This document shows, piece by piece, positions 1 to 8,643 of a stretch of 64,000 nt of DNA. This DNA is from Roseburia hominis (lineage in GTDB: Bacteria; Bacillota; Clostridia; Lachnospirales; Lachnospiraceae), in assembly GCA_040702975.1 (NCBI GenBank), contig CP159990.1:3534001-3598000 (forward strand). The letters are read 5' to 3'. The position numbers and the translations under genes are program-made. Each line of letters opens with the position of its first letter. Position 1 is the stretch's first letter. The notes under the pieces are model-generated. The model was not told the DNA's origin, ran no database searches, and worked only from the letters and a program-made list of their open reading frames with translations.

Positions 1-622
1 CCTCGGGCGCCAGTTTTTTGCGCAGGCGGTTGACCGTCACGCTCACTGTATTTTCTACTACGAACACTCCCTTTTGATCCCAAATATGGTCAAGAATCTG
101 TTCTTTCGTCAAAATCTGTCCGGCATTTTCCACAAAATAGGAAAGAAGGGCGTATTCCTTTGGGCTAAGGCTGATCAGACCGCCCTGGCAGGTCACTTTC
201 CCTGCCTGTAGATTCACTTCAACTTCGCCATATTTGCGGATATCCGATTCCTTCCCGCCTGCCGCCCGGTATCTTCCCAGAACCGCTTCGATCCGCTTAA
301 TCAGCACCTTCATGGAAAATGGTTTCACCACATAGTCATCCGCCCCGGCCTCAAAAGCTGACATCATCTCTTCCTCTTCATCCAACGCCGTCAAAAAGAT
401 GGCAGGGATTTTCCTCTCTCTCGCAATTCTTGTAAGCAGTTCCCTCCCGTCGCCGCCGGGCAGGTTAATATCTATAAGCAGAAGATCCGCCATTTCCATT
501 CTCCCGTCACAGGCCTCACTGCAGGAAAAAGCGGAGACTGTTTCATAGCCGGATTTACCAAGTGCTGTTTCGAGGGCTTTATTTAATAGTCTGTCGTCTT
601 CTATCAGTCCTATTCTGGCCAT
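1..622 (-). CDS. OmpR-family response regulator, partial at left edge
   Basis: Reads from an ATG at 622 off the left edge of the window, so the C-terminus is missing (about 207 codons present). The N-terminal receiver domain shows the acidic pair (LIEDDRLL), the phospho-acceptor aspartate in LLLIDINLPGGDG, and the conserved Thr/Lys region (FLTALDEEEE, DDYVVKPFS). It is followed by a winged-helix transcriptional regulatory domain (LSPKEYALLSYF, then VFVENTVSVTVNRLRKKL). This is the OmpR/PhoB layout of a DNA-binding regulator phosphorylated by a sensor kinase, which would be expected further left. A Shine-Dalgarno-like AAGGGG precedes the start. A 12-bp perfect palindrome lies 22 bases upstream. 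The regulated genes cannot be told from this window. Confidence 0.93.
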   Translation of the reverse strand, partial: MARIGLIEDDRLLNKALETALGKSGYETVSAFSCSEACDGRMEMADLLLIDINLPGGDGRELLTRIARERKIPAIFLTALDEEEEMMSAFEAGADDYVVKPFSMKVLIKRIEAVLGRYRAAGGKESDIRKYGEVEVNLQAGKVTCQGGLISLSPKEYALLSYFVENAGQILTKEQILDHIWDQKGVFVVENTVSVTVNRLRKKLAPE

Positions 623-643
623 AAATCAATCACCCCTTTCGTC

Positions 644-655
644 TGTTAGCTAACA
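644..655. promoter_or_regulatory. 12-bp palindrome upstream of response regulator
   Basis: TGTTAGCTAACA is a perfect palindrome 22 bases upstream of the regulator start codon. Its position in the leader or promoter would suit a self-regulatory operator. No second copy was noticed nearby, so this is weak. The remaining bases up to 895 hold no gene that I can support. Confidence 0.3.
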
Positions 656-895
656 TATATCTCTTTTAAATGTTTTGACAAACCAAAATCTCCTTTTACG
701 CTACACTGCTCAACTACCAGTATACCGTACTATCTATAAAAAGCAATCTTATAGAGATAATCACCAAGAACAAATAAAAAAATCCGTCTGTTCCAACGTC
801 AATCGCCTCATATCTTCCCACCTCACTTCATATTTCCTCTTCCCGCCGCCAAAATTTCATGTTAAAATAATAGCTGGTAGATAAAGCCATAAGGA

Positions 896-2323
896 ATGAA
901 TCAGAGCATATCCCATCAAATGAAGGATTCTCTATCAAATTTTTCAAACATAAGACAAGAAAGAAGTGACCCGTCTATGAGATCGCAACAGGTAGATTTC
1001 GGAGGTGCGAATGTACGGCGCAATATTCTCGCCGTAGCGGCTCCCATGCTTACCGCACAGATTCTGAATCTACTCTACAATATTATTGATCGTATTTATA
1101 TAGGAAAGATTCCCGGTGAGGGGACCATCGCTCTGGCCGGACTCGGCCTTTGTTTCCCGGTGATCACCATGGTAACGGCATTCGCCAATTTATTCGGAAG
1201 CGGAGGGGCTCCGCTATGCTCCATCGCGCGCGGGAAGAAGGATATGGCCGGGGCGCAGAAGATCATGACTAATGCATTTTTTATGCTGATTGTGACCGGA
1301 CTTGTTCTCACCGTGTTCGGAATGCTGTTTCACCGCCCGATCCTCTATCTGTTCGGCGCGAGCGATACCACCTATCCTTATGCTTCAGGGTATATGATGA
1401 TTTATCTGATAGGAACCGTCTTCGTCATGATCTCCCTGGGCTTAAATCCGTACATTAACAGCCAGGGATTCGCAAAGACCGGTATGAAGACGGTCATATT
1501 GGGAGCCGTAAGCAATATCATTCTGGACCCGATCTTCATTTTCGGGCTGCACATGGGCGTGCAGGGGGCGGCGATCGCGACCGTTATCTCCCAGCTTTTA
1601 TCCGCTATGTGGGCGCTTCTTTTTCTGACCGGAAAAAAGGCGGAGCTTACTTTATGTTTCAAAGGATTCCGCCCGGATTTTTCCTGTATCGGTCAGATTG
1701 TCCGGCTCGGTATTTCCACCTTCGTGATGTCCTTTACCAACGGGCTGGTCCAGGTGGCCTGCAACAGTATGCTGCAGACCTTCGGAGGGGACCTGTACAT
1801 CAGCGTCATGACGGTCATTAACTCCGTCAGAGAGATTGCAAGCGCGCCGGTCATGGCAATCTCTGACGGCTCTACTCCAATCATCAGCTACAATTATGGA
1901 GCGGCCAAATATGATCTGATGAAAAAGGCGATCCGCTTTATGACGCAGCTTGGATTTACATATACCGTAATCATCTGGGGACTGATTTCAGCCTTTCCGG
2001 AATTCTTTATCCGGATATTCAACCACGATGCCAAACTGATTCAGACAGCGGTACCGTCCATGCATATTTACTTTTTTGGTTTTTTCATGATGGCGTTTCA
2101 GTTTACCGGACAGAGCGTGTTCAAAGCACTGAACAAGGCAAAACAGGCCGTATTTTTCTCCATACTGCGCAAAGCCGTCATCGTGGCGCCGCTTACTTTT
2201 ATTCTGCCACATATCGGCGGCCTCGGAGTCACAGGCGTCTTTCTGGCAGAACCAATCTCCAATTTTATCGGCGGACTGGCGTGCTACATCACCATGCGGC
2301 GGACTGTACTTTCCAAACTATAA
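896..2323 (+). CDS. MATE family multidrug/sodium efflux transporter
   Basis: A 475-residue polytopic membrane protein of the MATE family, which exports cationic drugs or metabolites in exchange for Na+ or H+. The N-terminal MATE signature is clear (VAAPMLTAQILNLLYNIIDR) and is repeated in the second half (RLGISTFVMSFTNGLVQ). About twelve hydrophobic segments are spread through the protein, the usual number and length for the family. The start at 896 has only a weak AAGG before it; an internal Met at codon 28 is an alternative. The first 40 residues are hydrophilic and may not all be translated. It stands alone between the divergent response regulator and azlC. The substrate is unknown. Confidence 0.9.
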   Translation: MNQSISHQMKDSLSNFSNIRQERSDPSMRSQQVDFGGANVRRNILAVAAPMLTAQILNLLYNIIDRIYIGKIPGEGTIALAGLGLCFPVITMVTAFANLFGSGGAPLCSIARGKKDMAGAQKIMTNAFFMLIVTGLVLTVFGMLFHRPILYLFGASDTTYPYASGYMMIYLIGTVFVMISLGLNPYINSQGFAKTGMKTVILGAVSNIILDPIFIFGLHMGVQGAAIATVISQLLSAMWALLFLTGKKAELTLCFKGFRPDFSCIGQIVRLGISTFVMSFTNGLVQVACNSMLQTFGGDLYISVMTVINSVREIASAPVMAISDGSTPIISYNYGAAKYDLMKKAIRFMTQLGFTYTVIIWGLISAFPEFFIRIFNHDAKLIQTAVPSMHIYFFGFFMMAFQFTGQSVFKALNKAKQAVFFSILRKAVIVAPLTFILPHIGGLGVTGVFLAEPISNFIGGLACYITMRRTVLSKL

Positions 2324-2432
2324 AAATGGTTGCTGCAGATATACATTGACACAAATGAACATGGTAAACGAAATCATTTCTTACATACTATGATTCACGT
2401 AAAATAAACATATACGAAAGAGGTTTAACACT

Positions 2433-3161
2433 ATGAAACGACGTGATTATTTGAAAGCCGGGCTGCGGGACGGATTCCCGATCGGCCTGGGATACCTGGC
2501 GGTTTCTTTTACGTTCGGCATTATGGGAAAAAACGCCGGCATTTCCGCGTGGGAAGCGGTACTCATTTCCGCCACGAACGTGACAAGTGCAGGGCAGTTT
2601 GCCGGCCTGTCACTCATGACGGCCCAGGCTTCCTATCTGGAAGTCGCGGTGACACAGTTCATCATTAATCTGCGGTACTGCCTGATGTCCTGTGCCCTGT
2701 CGCAAAAACTGGACGCGAAGATGCCCTTCTTCCATCGGTTCCTCATCTCATATGGCGTCACCGATGAGATCTTCGGTGTGACCGTATCCACGGAGGGGAA
2801 GCTAAGCCCCTTCTATTCCTACGGCGTCATCGGAATCGCGGTGCCCGGCTGGGTACTCGGTACGTTTCTTGGAATCATTTCCGGAAACATTCTGCCGGCA
2901 CGGGTGATCAGCGCTTTAAGCGTGGCGCTCTACGGTATGTTCATCGCCATCATCATTCCGCCATCAAGGGATAATAAAGTAGTTGCCGGAATCGTACTGA
3001 GCTCCATGGCGCTTAGCTTTGTATTTACCTTTGCGCCTCTGCTTAAGGAGATTTCTTCCGGATTTCGGATCATCATTCTGACGCTTCTGATCGCAGGTGC
3101 GGCGGCCGCCCTTTTCCCGATCAAAGATGAAGCAAAGGAGGGACCATCTTATGGAGCATAA
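2433..3161 (+). CDS. azlC: Branched-chain amino acid exporter large subunit AzlC
   Basis: A 242-residue AzlC-family membrane protein. With AzlD it forms a two-component exporter of branched-chain amino acids and their analogues (known from Bacillus azlCD and Corynebacterium brnFE). The N-terminal family signature is visible (GLRDGFPIGLGYLAVSFTFG), followed by NVTSAGQFAGL and several membrane spans. A GAAAGAGG ribosome site precedes the ATG. The stop codon overlaps the azlD start by 11 bases, so the pair is translationally coupled. Substrate assignment rests on family membership. Confidence 0.93.
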   Translation: MKRRDYLKAGLRDGFPIGLGYLAVSFTFGIMGKNAGISAWEAVLISATNVTSAGQFAGLSLMTAQASYLEVAVTQFIINLRYCLMSCALSQKLDAKMPFFHRFLISYGVTDEIFGVTVSTEGKLSPFYSYGVIGIAVPGWVLGTFLGIISGNILPARVISALSVALYGMFIAIIIPPSRDNKVVAGIVLSSMALSFVFTFAPLLKEISSGFRIIILTLLIAGAAAALFPIKDEAKEGPSYGA

Positions 3162-3462
3162 TATTTACATCTACATTCTGATCATGGCCGGGGTGACCTA
3201 CCTGATCCGTATGCTTCCGCTGACTCTGATCCGAAAAGAGATCAAGAGCACCTATATCAAATCCTTCCTATATTATGTGCCATACGCGACGCTGGCAGTG
3301 ATGACCTTTCCCGCGATTCTTAGTGCGACCGCAAATATCTGGTCAGCCGCAGTGGGATTCGCCGTAGCCCTGATTCTGGCTTATCAGAAAAAGAGTCTTA
3401 TTAGCGTTTCCCTGATTTCCTGCGCCAGCGTATTTCTGGTGGAACTGATCACAGGAATATAA
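3151..3462 (+). CDS. azlD: Branched-chain amino acid exporter small subunit AzlD
   Basis: A 103-residue protein with four hydrophobic segments, the usual size for AzlD/BrnE. The motif TYLIRMLPLTLIRK is the conserved family core. The start at 3151 is chosen because AAAGGAGGG lies just upstream and because it overlaps the end of azlC, as is usual for this pair. It is the small partner required for export. The following sensor kinase starts 14 bases after the stop, so all four genes to 5592 may be one transcript, although the functions differ. Confidence 0.92.
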   Translation: MEHNIYIYILIMAGVTYLIRMLPLTLIRKEIKSTYIKSFLYYVPYATLAVMTFPAILSATANIWSAAVGFAVALILAYQKKSLISVSLISCASVFLVELITGI

Positions 3463-3475
3463 GGGAGTATTCTAT

Positions 3476-4744
3476 ATGAGAGAAAAACATGACAATGACC
3501 CCAGTCAGATTTTGCTGATCAGTGTCTGTGTTATCATCGGCGCCCAGATTAACATGAATCTTTTTATTGACGATTTTGTGATTTCCATCGGTATCCTTGT
3601 GATTCCGGTGACGTTCATTCTGACCGGAAAATATCCTGTGCTGCCCGTTACCTTTCTGTCGGCTGCCGGTGTACTCGCATCGCGAGTACTGGCGCATTGG
3701 TTTCGTTATGAAACATTGAATGTGCGCGGCTATTTTCCGGAAATGATCTTCTATCTGGTCTACGGACTTTTGTTTTATTTGTATTGCAAAAGAAGGGAAA
3801 ACGTAGTAAATGGGCAGGCAATTCCCTTCCTCTTTTTCTTTGATTATTTTTCCAACCTGACGGAATTGCTCCTTCGCCTACACGCGGACGCATTTACCTC
3901 GAAAACACAGATCAGCATTCTCCTGATAGCGTTTTCCAGGGCACTGATTCTCTGGGGCACGTTCACAGTGCTCGACCACTACAAATTCAGTCTGTTAAAT
4001 CGCGCCCACGCTCAGCGTTACCAGCGTCTTCTGCTGCTCATTACCAAACTGAACGGCGAGGTTCTATGGATGAAGAAGAATACCGGGCTTATCGAGGAAA
4101 CCATGAATTCCTCCTACCGTCTCTATCGGGAGCTTGACGGATATGAACTCCCGCCGGAGCTTTCCAGGGACGCCCTGAGGGTCACCAGAGACATTCACGA
4201 GATCAAAAAGGAATATGCCCTGATCCTCCGCGGCCTTTCCGATGCATTAGACCTGAATATGAACGACGAAGGAATGTATTTGGAAGACATTTTAACTGTT
4301 TTAAAGAACAGCCTGACGCGCTCATGCCCCGAGGGCAAACAGCTTGAAGTGCATACTGACATCGAGGAAAATCTGTATACCAGAGATCACTATTTTCTCA
4401 TGTCCATTCTGCGCAACTTGTTCAATAACGCCCTGGAGGCCGCCGACGAGCCGCTTATTTCCCTGATTTTTCGTCAGCGGCAGACTGACGAGCGATATCT
4501 CTTTGAGGTGGAAGATCACGGGCCGGGAATTGATCCGGAAGACTTAAGCGAAATCTTCTCTCCCGGCTTTTCCACGAAGATCAACTATGAGACCGGAGAG
4601 GTAAATCGCGGTCTGGGACTTGGCATCGTTCAGGATATGGTGGAGAATCAGTGGCACGGCGAGATTTCCGTCACTTCCCACCCGGGACAGACGATTTTCA
4701 GGATTCAGATACCCAAAAAATATTGGAGAGGACACAGCGAATGA
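3476..4744 (+). CDS. GlnK (YcbA)-like sensor histidine kinase
   Basis: A 422-residue membrane sensor kinase. Roughly the first 180 residues hold five or six hydrophobic segments. A dimerisation region follows with the likely phospho-acceptor His in RDIHEIKKEY. The C-terminal GHKL ATPase domain has the N box (LRNLFNNALEAAD), G1 (VEDHGPGID) and G2 (GLGLGIVQDM). This arrangement resembles Bacillus GlnK/YcbA, whose partner regulator carries a YcbB domain, as the next gene does. The stop overlaps the regulator's start (ATGA). No extracellular sensing domain is evident, so the signal may come through the membrane segments or from the cytoplasm. The likely target is the EIIC-like permease downstream. 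Confidence 0.9.
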   Translation: MREKHDNDPSQILLISVCVIIGAQINMNLFIDDFVISIGILVIPVTFILTGKYPVLPVTFLSAAGVLASRVLAHWFRYETLNVRGYFPEMIFYLVYGLLFYLYCKRRENVVNGQAIPFLFFFDYFSNLTELLLRLHADAFTSKTQISILLIAFSRALILWGTFTVLDHYKFSLLNRAHAQRYQRLLLLITKLNGEVLWMKKNTGLIEETMNSSYRLYRELDGYELPPELSRDALRVTRDIHEIKKEYALILRGLSDALDLNMNDEGMYLEDILTVLKNSLTRSCPEGKQLEVHTDIEENLYTRDHYFLMSILRNLFNNALEAADEPLISLIFRQRQTDERYLFEVEDHGPGIDPEDLSEIFSPGFSTKINYETGEVNRGLGLGIVQDMVENQWHGEISVTSHPGQTIFRIQIPKKYWRGHSE

Positions 4745-5592
4745 AATTCTATTTGATTGACGATGACAGAAATGTATTAAACCTTTTAAAAAGAATCATA
4801 CGTGACCGCGGGTTAGGGGAAATCTGCGGCACCGCGCTAAACGGGCAGGACGCGCTGGAAGACATCGCCACCTTGCGCCCCGACATCATAATCGTGGATC
4901 TTTTGATGCCGGAAATGGACGGAATTACCTTTGTCAAAAAAGCGCGCACCCTTCTTCCGGATACCGCCTGCATCATGCTCTCTCAGGTCGTTTCTAAGGA
5001 TATGATCGGAAATGCCTACGAATGCGGCGTGGAATTCTACATTCAAAAACCGGTGAACAGCATTGAGGTGGAATCCGTGATCAAACGAGTCAGCCAGTCC
5101 CTTACAGCAAAGCGCACGCTGGAAAAAGTACAGAATATTTTTATGGAACAAAAGCCAGTTTCCTCCCCCTTATCCCCACCGGAGCCGACGGAGAAACCGC
5201 ATGTGATCCGCCTCAGGGGTATTCTTCAAAAGCTGGGGATCATCGGAGAAAAAGGGAGCAAGGATATCATAACTCTCGTCGATTATCTGATCGAGCACGG
5301 CGAGAAAATGCAGGACGCGACCCTTGAGGAATTGTGCAGGCGTTTCAGCGACAGCCCGAAGACCATGGAACAGCGTATCCGCCGCACCGCCATAAGCGGT
5401 ATGGTCAATCTGGCAAACCTGGGACTTGAGGACTATTCGAACGATATTTTTGTCACATATGCGAACAGCCTGTATAATTTCGAGCAGGTCCGCCGGGAAA
5501 TGGACTATATTCGCGGAAAAAGCGAAAAGCATGGCAATGTAAAGATTAAGAATTTTCTAAATTCACTGATGCTTGCCTGCATGGATTCATAA
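4741..5592 (+). CDS. Response regulator with YcbB (GlnL-like) DNA-binding domain
   Basis: A 283-residue regulator. It has an N-terminal receiver domain (MKFYLIDDDRNVL; phospho-acceptor Asp in IIIVDLLMPEMDG; Lys in YIQKPVNSIEV) and a C-terminal YcbB-type DNA-binding region (about residues 150-280, including RLRGILQKLGIIGEKGSKD and FSDSPKTMEQRIRRT). The start at 4741 is supported by its ATGA overlap with the kinase stop. In Bacillus, GlnL of this type binds direct repeats upstream of a transporter gene. Here the next gene is a permease whose promoter holds phased repeats at 5657-5715, which are good candidate sites. Confidence 0.9.
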   Translation: MKFYLIDDDRNVLNLLKRIIRDRGLGEICGTALNGQDALEDIATLRPDIIIVDLLMPEMDGITFVKKARTLLPDTACIMLSQVVSKDMIGNAYECGVEFYIQKPVNSIEVESVIKRVSQSLTAKRTLEKVQNIFMEQKPVSSPLSPPEPTEKPHVIRLRGILQKLGIIGEKGSKDIITLVDYLIEHGEKMQDATLEELCRRFSDSPKTMEQRIRRTAISGMVNLANLGLEDYSNDIFVTYANSLYNFEQVRREMDYIRGKSEKHGNVKIKNFLNSLMLACMDS

Positions 5593-5656
5593 TTATTGAT
5601 ATTTTCTATAACAGGTGGTAATTCATTGGCACTTTCGCACAATAGACCACTTGTTT

Positions 5657-5729
5657 TTTTGTAACTTTTATAGAATAAATTTTCTATTTTGAAACGATTC
5701 GTATTTTTTTGAAACCTGCTTCTTATGAT
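5657..5729 (+). promoter_or_regulatory. Candidate activator sites and promoter of the EIIC-like permease
   Basis: Three copies of TTTTGWAAC lie at 5657-5665, 5687-5695 and 5707-5715. They are spaced 30 and 20 bases apart, so on one face of the helix. The last ends 8 bases before a TATGAT -10-like box at 5724-5729, and the -35 region there is poor. Direct repeats next to a weak -35 are typical of activator-dependent promoters, and the upstream two-component regulator is the natural candidate. Confidence 0.5.
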
Positions 5730-5784
5730 ATTGTCATCAAAAAAAGAACATGTGATAACAATATTATCGAAGGAGGTTTTTTCT

Positions 5785-6828
5785 ATGATGACTATTCTTT
5801 CCGGAGTCGGACTATTACTCGCTACACTCGCAGGGTTCTCCCTGTTCAGTATGAAGATGCCTAAAGGTCAAGAAGCCATGGGTGGTATGGCAAATGCCGC
5901 CATCGCTACTTTTCTGATCGAGGCAGTGCATCGCTATATTACTGGCGACCTGCTTGGTCTTGAATTTTTCCAGACACTTGGCACTACTTCCGGCAGCCTT
6001 GGCGGCGTCGCAGCGGCAATCACGGTTCCCATCAGCATGGGCGCCAATCCGATATTCGCAGTAGTCGCCGGAGTTGCTGTTGGGGGTTACGGCATACTCC
6101 CCGGCTTCATCGCAGGATATCTGGTAGGACTGATTTCTCCGATCCTCGAGCGCAGGCTGCCGGAAGGGTTAAATATCATCGCAGGTGCGCTGATCATTGC
6201 CCCCTACGCCAGAATCATCGCTATTTTAGTTGACCCCGTTGTAAATTCTACACTTTTAAAGATTGGCGGAACCATTTCCGCAGCCGCAGAGCAGTCTCCG
6301 CTTGTCATGGGCTTCCTGCTTGGCGGTATTATTAAAATGATCTGTACCTCTCCGCTTAGTTCTATGGCGCTCACTGCCATGCTGGGACTTGACGGACTGG
6401 CGATGGGAATCGCAGCCATCGCATGTGTGGGCGGCTCCTTTACGAATGGACTTATCTTCGCACGCCTGAAACTCGGCGCCAGAAGTAACGTGATCGCGGT
6501 CATGCTGGAGCCTCTGACCCAGGCAGATATTATCACCTCCAACCCGATTCCGATTTACTGCTCCAACTTCTTCGGCGGAGGGCTGGCAGGAATCGCAGCA
6601 GCCACACTTGGGATCGTAAATAATGCGCCGGGAACTGCATCCCCGATTCCGGGACTTCTGGCCCCCTTCGCATTCAATCCGCCGCTTACCGTACTTCTGG
6701 CTCTGGCACTCGCGATCCTGGGCGGAACCACGGCAGGTCTTGTGGGCTCCATCATTTTCAAAAAGCGATTCACCAGACAAACAGCAGAAGCAGCCTTATC
6801 CATTCCGGCCGATGCCGTTCTGGAATAA
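5785..6828 (+). CDS. PTS EIIC-like (PTS_EIIC_2 family) membrane permease
   Basis: A 347-residue, strongly hydrophobic protein of the PTS_EIIC_2 type, related to phosphotransferase sugar permeases but without fused EIIA/EIIB domains. Glycine/alanine-rich membrane segments run throughout, with conserved stretches such as TSPLSSMALTAMLGL and SNPIPIYCSNFFGGG. The start at 5785 is chosen because a perfect AGGAGG lies at 5771-5776; an in-frame ATG at 5725 has no ribosome site. No other PTS component is nearby, so transport may be secondary or use general components, and the substrate is unknown. The gene follows a GlnKL-like sensor pair and ends in a clear terminator. Confidence 0.83.
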   Translation: MMTILSGVGLLLATLAGFSLFSMKMPKGQEAMGGMANAAIATFLIEAVHRYITGDLLGLEFFQTLGTTSGSLGGVAAAITVPISMGANPIFAVVAGVAVGGYGILPGFIAGYLVGLISPILERRLPEGLNIIAGALIIAPYARIIAILVDPVVNSTLLKIGGTISAAAEQSPLVMGFLLGGIIKMICTSPLSSMALTAMLGLDGLAMGIAAIACVGGSFTNGLIFARLKLGARSNVIAVMLEPLTQADIITSNPIPIYCSNFFGGGLAGIAAATLGIVNNAPGTASPIPGLLAPFAFNPPLTVLLALALAILGGTTAGLVGSIIFKKRFTRQTAEAALSIPADAVLE

Positions 6829-6857
6829 TTCCATAACTTCTTGTCATATGCATGACG

Positions 6858-6896
6858 CCAGGCTGAATGTTCACCGGACCTTCAGCCTGGTTTTCT
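6858..6896 (+). terminator. Rho-independent terminator after the EIIC-like gene
   Basis: A 10-bp perfect stem (CCAGGCTGAA at 6858-6867 with TTCAGCCTGG at 6881-6890) is followed by TTTTCTCTCT. It ends the transcript 30 bases after the permease stop. Confidence 0.9.
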
Positions 6897-6913
6897 CTCT
6901 CTACTTAATTGCA

Positions 6914-6947
6914 TAAAAAAAGAACATCACCCTCGATGTCCTCTTTT
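6914..6947 (-). terminator. Terminator of the phospholipid operon
   Basis: On the minus strand, GGACATC pairs with GATGTTC around a short loop, flanked by an A-run and a T-run. It lies just after the psd stop codon. Confidence 0.75.
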
Positions 6948-6963
6948 TTCTTCCTTCTATTCT

Positions 6964-7836
6964 TTACTTCCCGACTCCGATCCGCTCCCCCATCTTCACA
7001 TAGGTCTCAAATCCCCGGCGTGTATTTTCCAGAAGATCCGCATCGATCTGTACCGCGTCTTTCTGCAGCATCAACACGACAGTCGAACCGCCGAACTCAA
7101 ATCTTCCCTTCTCCTGCCCCCTTTTCACCTCACATGCACCGTGGTAGTTCGTGATCTTTCCCACCATAAGCGCACCGACCTCCATCATAAGTATTGTCTT
7201 AAAATGGTCGCTTTTAAGCAGGGAATATTCTCTCGTATTCTCTTTATAAATCGGATATACCGCGTTCGCTGCCGGATTCACCGTATGGAAAAATCCCTGA
7301 ATACGCCGGTTTCTTGATTTCCGGCCGTTGGCCGCATAACAATAACGATGATAGTCGTCCACCGTCAGCCGAAATACGCATACATATCCTCCCTCAAACC
7401 TGTCGGCAAGGTATTTAGAGCGCAACAGGGACCGGACCGTATATTCCGTATGCTTAATACAAAATCTGCCCTTTTCCGTCCCGCTACCAATCGGATACAC
7501 GCTCAGCTTGCCGTCACACGGACTGACCAGCACCCGCTCATCTGCCGGAAGACAGCGCTTCCCTTCCTTTAATTTTCTTGTAAAAAACGCATTATAGGAA
7601 GGATATATTTTCTTTTCATAACAACTCATATTAATATGGTTTCTTTTGATAAACGGGCTGATCAGACAGGTGGACCAGCGCTGACCAAGCAGGCGTCCCG
7701 CCAGCTTCGACACGCCCGGCCTAATCAAAATACGAATAATCCCCCGTCCCGCGTGATGCGTATACAACCATTTCAGCAATCTGTCCTGCCCGGAATCCTC
7801 TATCGTAATATTTCCCTCTCTGTCAATATACTTCAT
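6964..7836 (-). CDS. psd: Phosphatidylserine decarboxylase
   Basis: A 290-residue enzyme that decarboxylates phosphatidylserine to phosphatidylethanolamine. It is made as a proenzyme that cleaves itself at a GST-type site to form the pyruvoyl cofactor; the sequence shows RFEFGGSTVVL near residue 250. Other family blocks are visible (YNAFFTRKLKEGKRC; VSPCDGKLSVYP; TVDDYHRYCY; MEVGALMVGKI). The start at 7836 is preferred because GGAAGGA precedes it; an upstream in-frame ATG at 7878 lacks a site. It lies 73 bases after pssA, which makes its substrate. Confidence 0.95.
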   Translation of the reverse strand: MKYIDREGNITIEDSGQDRLLKWLYTHHAGRGIIRILIRPGVSKLAGRLLGQRWSTCLISPFIKRNHINMSCYEKKIYPSYNAFFTRKLKEGKRCLPADERVLVSPCDGKLSVYPIGSGTEKGRFCIKHTEYTVRSLLRSKYLADRFEGGYVCVFRLTVDDYHRYCYAANGRKSRNRRIQGFFHTVNPAANAVYPIYKENTREYSLLKSDHFKTILMMEVGALMVGKITNYHGACEVKRGQEKGRFEFGGSTVVLMLQKDAVQIDADLLENTRRGFETYVKMGERIGVGK

Positions 7837-7909
7837 CGGCCTATCCTTCCATACTCTTTCTTCATTTCTGTTATACACCCTTATCTGCCAAATTTTCTGA
7901 CTTTCCCCA

Positions 7910-8590
7910 TTACACGACCAGCTTTTTCATTCCAAGCCACGGCCACCCCGGATGGAAGCTGATGCGGTAACGGCTGAACATAAAGATCACCATCACTGCC
8001 GCCCCTACGATCACAACAAGAAGCGCCAAAGTAGAGTTCTTCGGTTTTTTCAATTTAAAATCAAGGATAAACAGCATACCCACGATCAAAAGCGCCAAAT
8101 GCAGCAAAACGCGAAATACAAAATCCGGCACAACAAATTGCAAAAGAAACGTCATCGGAAGGACGATTGCCATGGACGTGATCGGAAGTCCCCGGTAGAA
8201 TTTCTCGCCAGTCTCCGACACAAGCGCATTCTTCGCCTCCATCACATTAAAGAATGCCAGCCGGATCACCGAATTGACACAATACAGCGCGATCACTGCG
8301 ATTCCGATTGGTCCGCGCACTCCGAGAAGGTAGCAGATCAGAGCCGGAAACGCTCCAAAACATACCACATCACACAAGGAGTCGATCTGAATTCCGAACG
8401 CCTTCTCGTCCTCCGTCCGGTTCTTTTTCGTTCTGGCGATCTTTCCGTCAAACATATCACACAGTCCCGAAAGCGCCAGACAGAAAATTGCTGTCCTGAA
8501 ATAGCCGTGAACTGCCTGCGTCATCCCAAACATGGAAATCGCAAGGCTGATATAGGTCAAAACCACTGTATAATCATAAAATCCTATCAT
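7910..8590 (-). CDS. pssA: CDP-diacylglycerol--serine O-phosphatidyltransferase
   Basis: A 226-residue CDP-alcohol phosphatidyltransferase that joins serine to CDP-diacylglycerol. The signature DG-xx-AR...G-xxx-D-xxx-D is present (DMFDGKIAR, then GIQIDSLCD), with a slightly longer spacer than the classic eight residues. About seven hydrophobic segments follow. Its partner psd downstream converts the product to phosphatidylethanolamine, which supports serine as the alcohol. The start at 8590 is chosen for the GGAAGAGAAGG upstream. It lies 53 bases after the large PAP2/flippase gene, in one operon. Confidence 0.93.
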   Translation of the reverse strand: MIGFYDYTVVLTYISLAISMFGMTQAVHGYFRTAIFCLALSGLCDMFDGKIARTKKNRTEDEKAFGIQIDSLCDVVCFGAFPALICYLLGVRGPIGIAVIALYCVNSVIRLAFFNVMEAKNALVSETGEKFYRGLPITSMAIVLPMTFLLQFVVPDFVFRVLLHLALLIVGMLFILDFKLKKPKNSTLALLVVIVGAAVMVIFMFSRYRISFHPGWPWLGMKKLVV

Positions 8591-8643
8591 AATCCTTCTC
8601 TTCCTTCCAACTGTACTTCCTACTGAACCTCCACCATCATCCT

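Noticed and set aside
675..884. A 69-codon frame upstream of the MATE gene
   Set aside because: No ribosome site, no recognisable protein character, lies in a promoter region.
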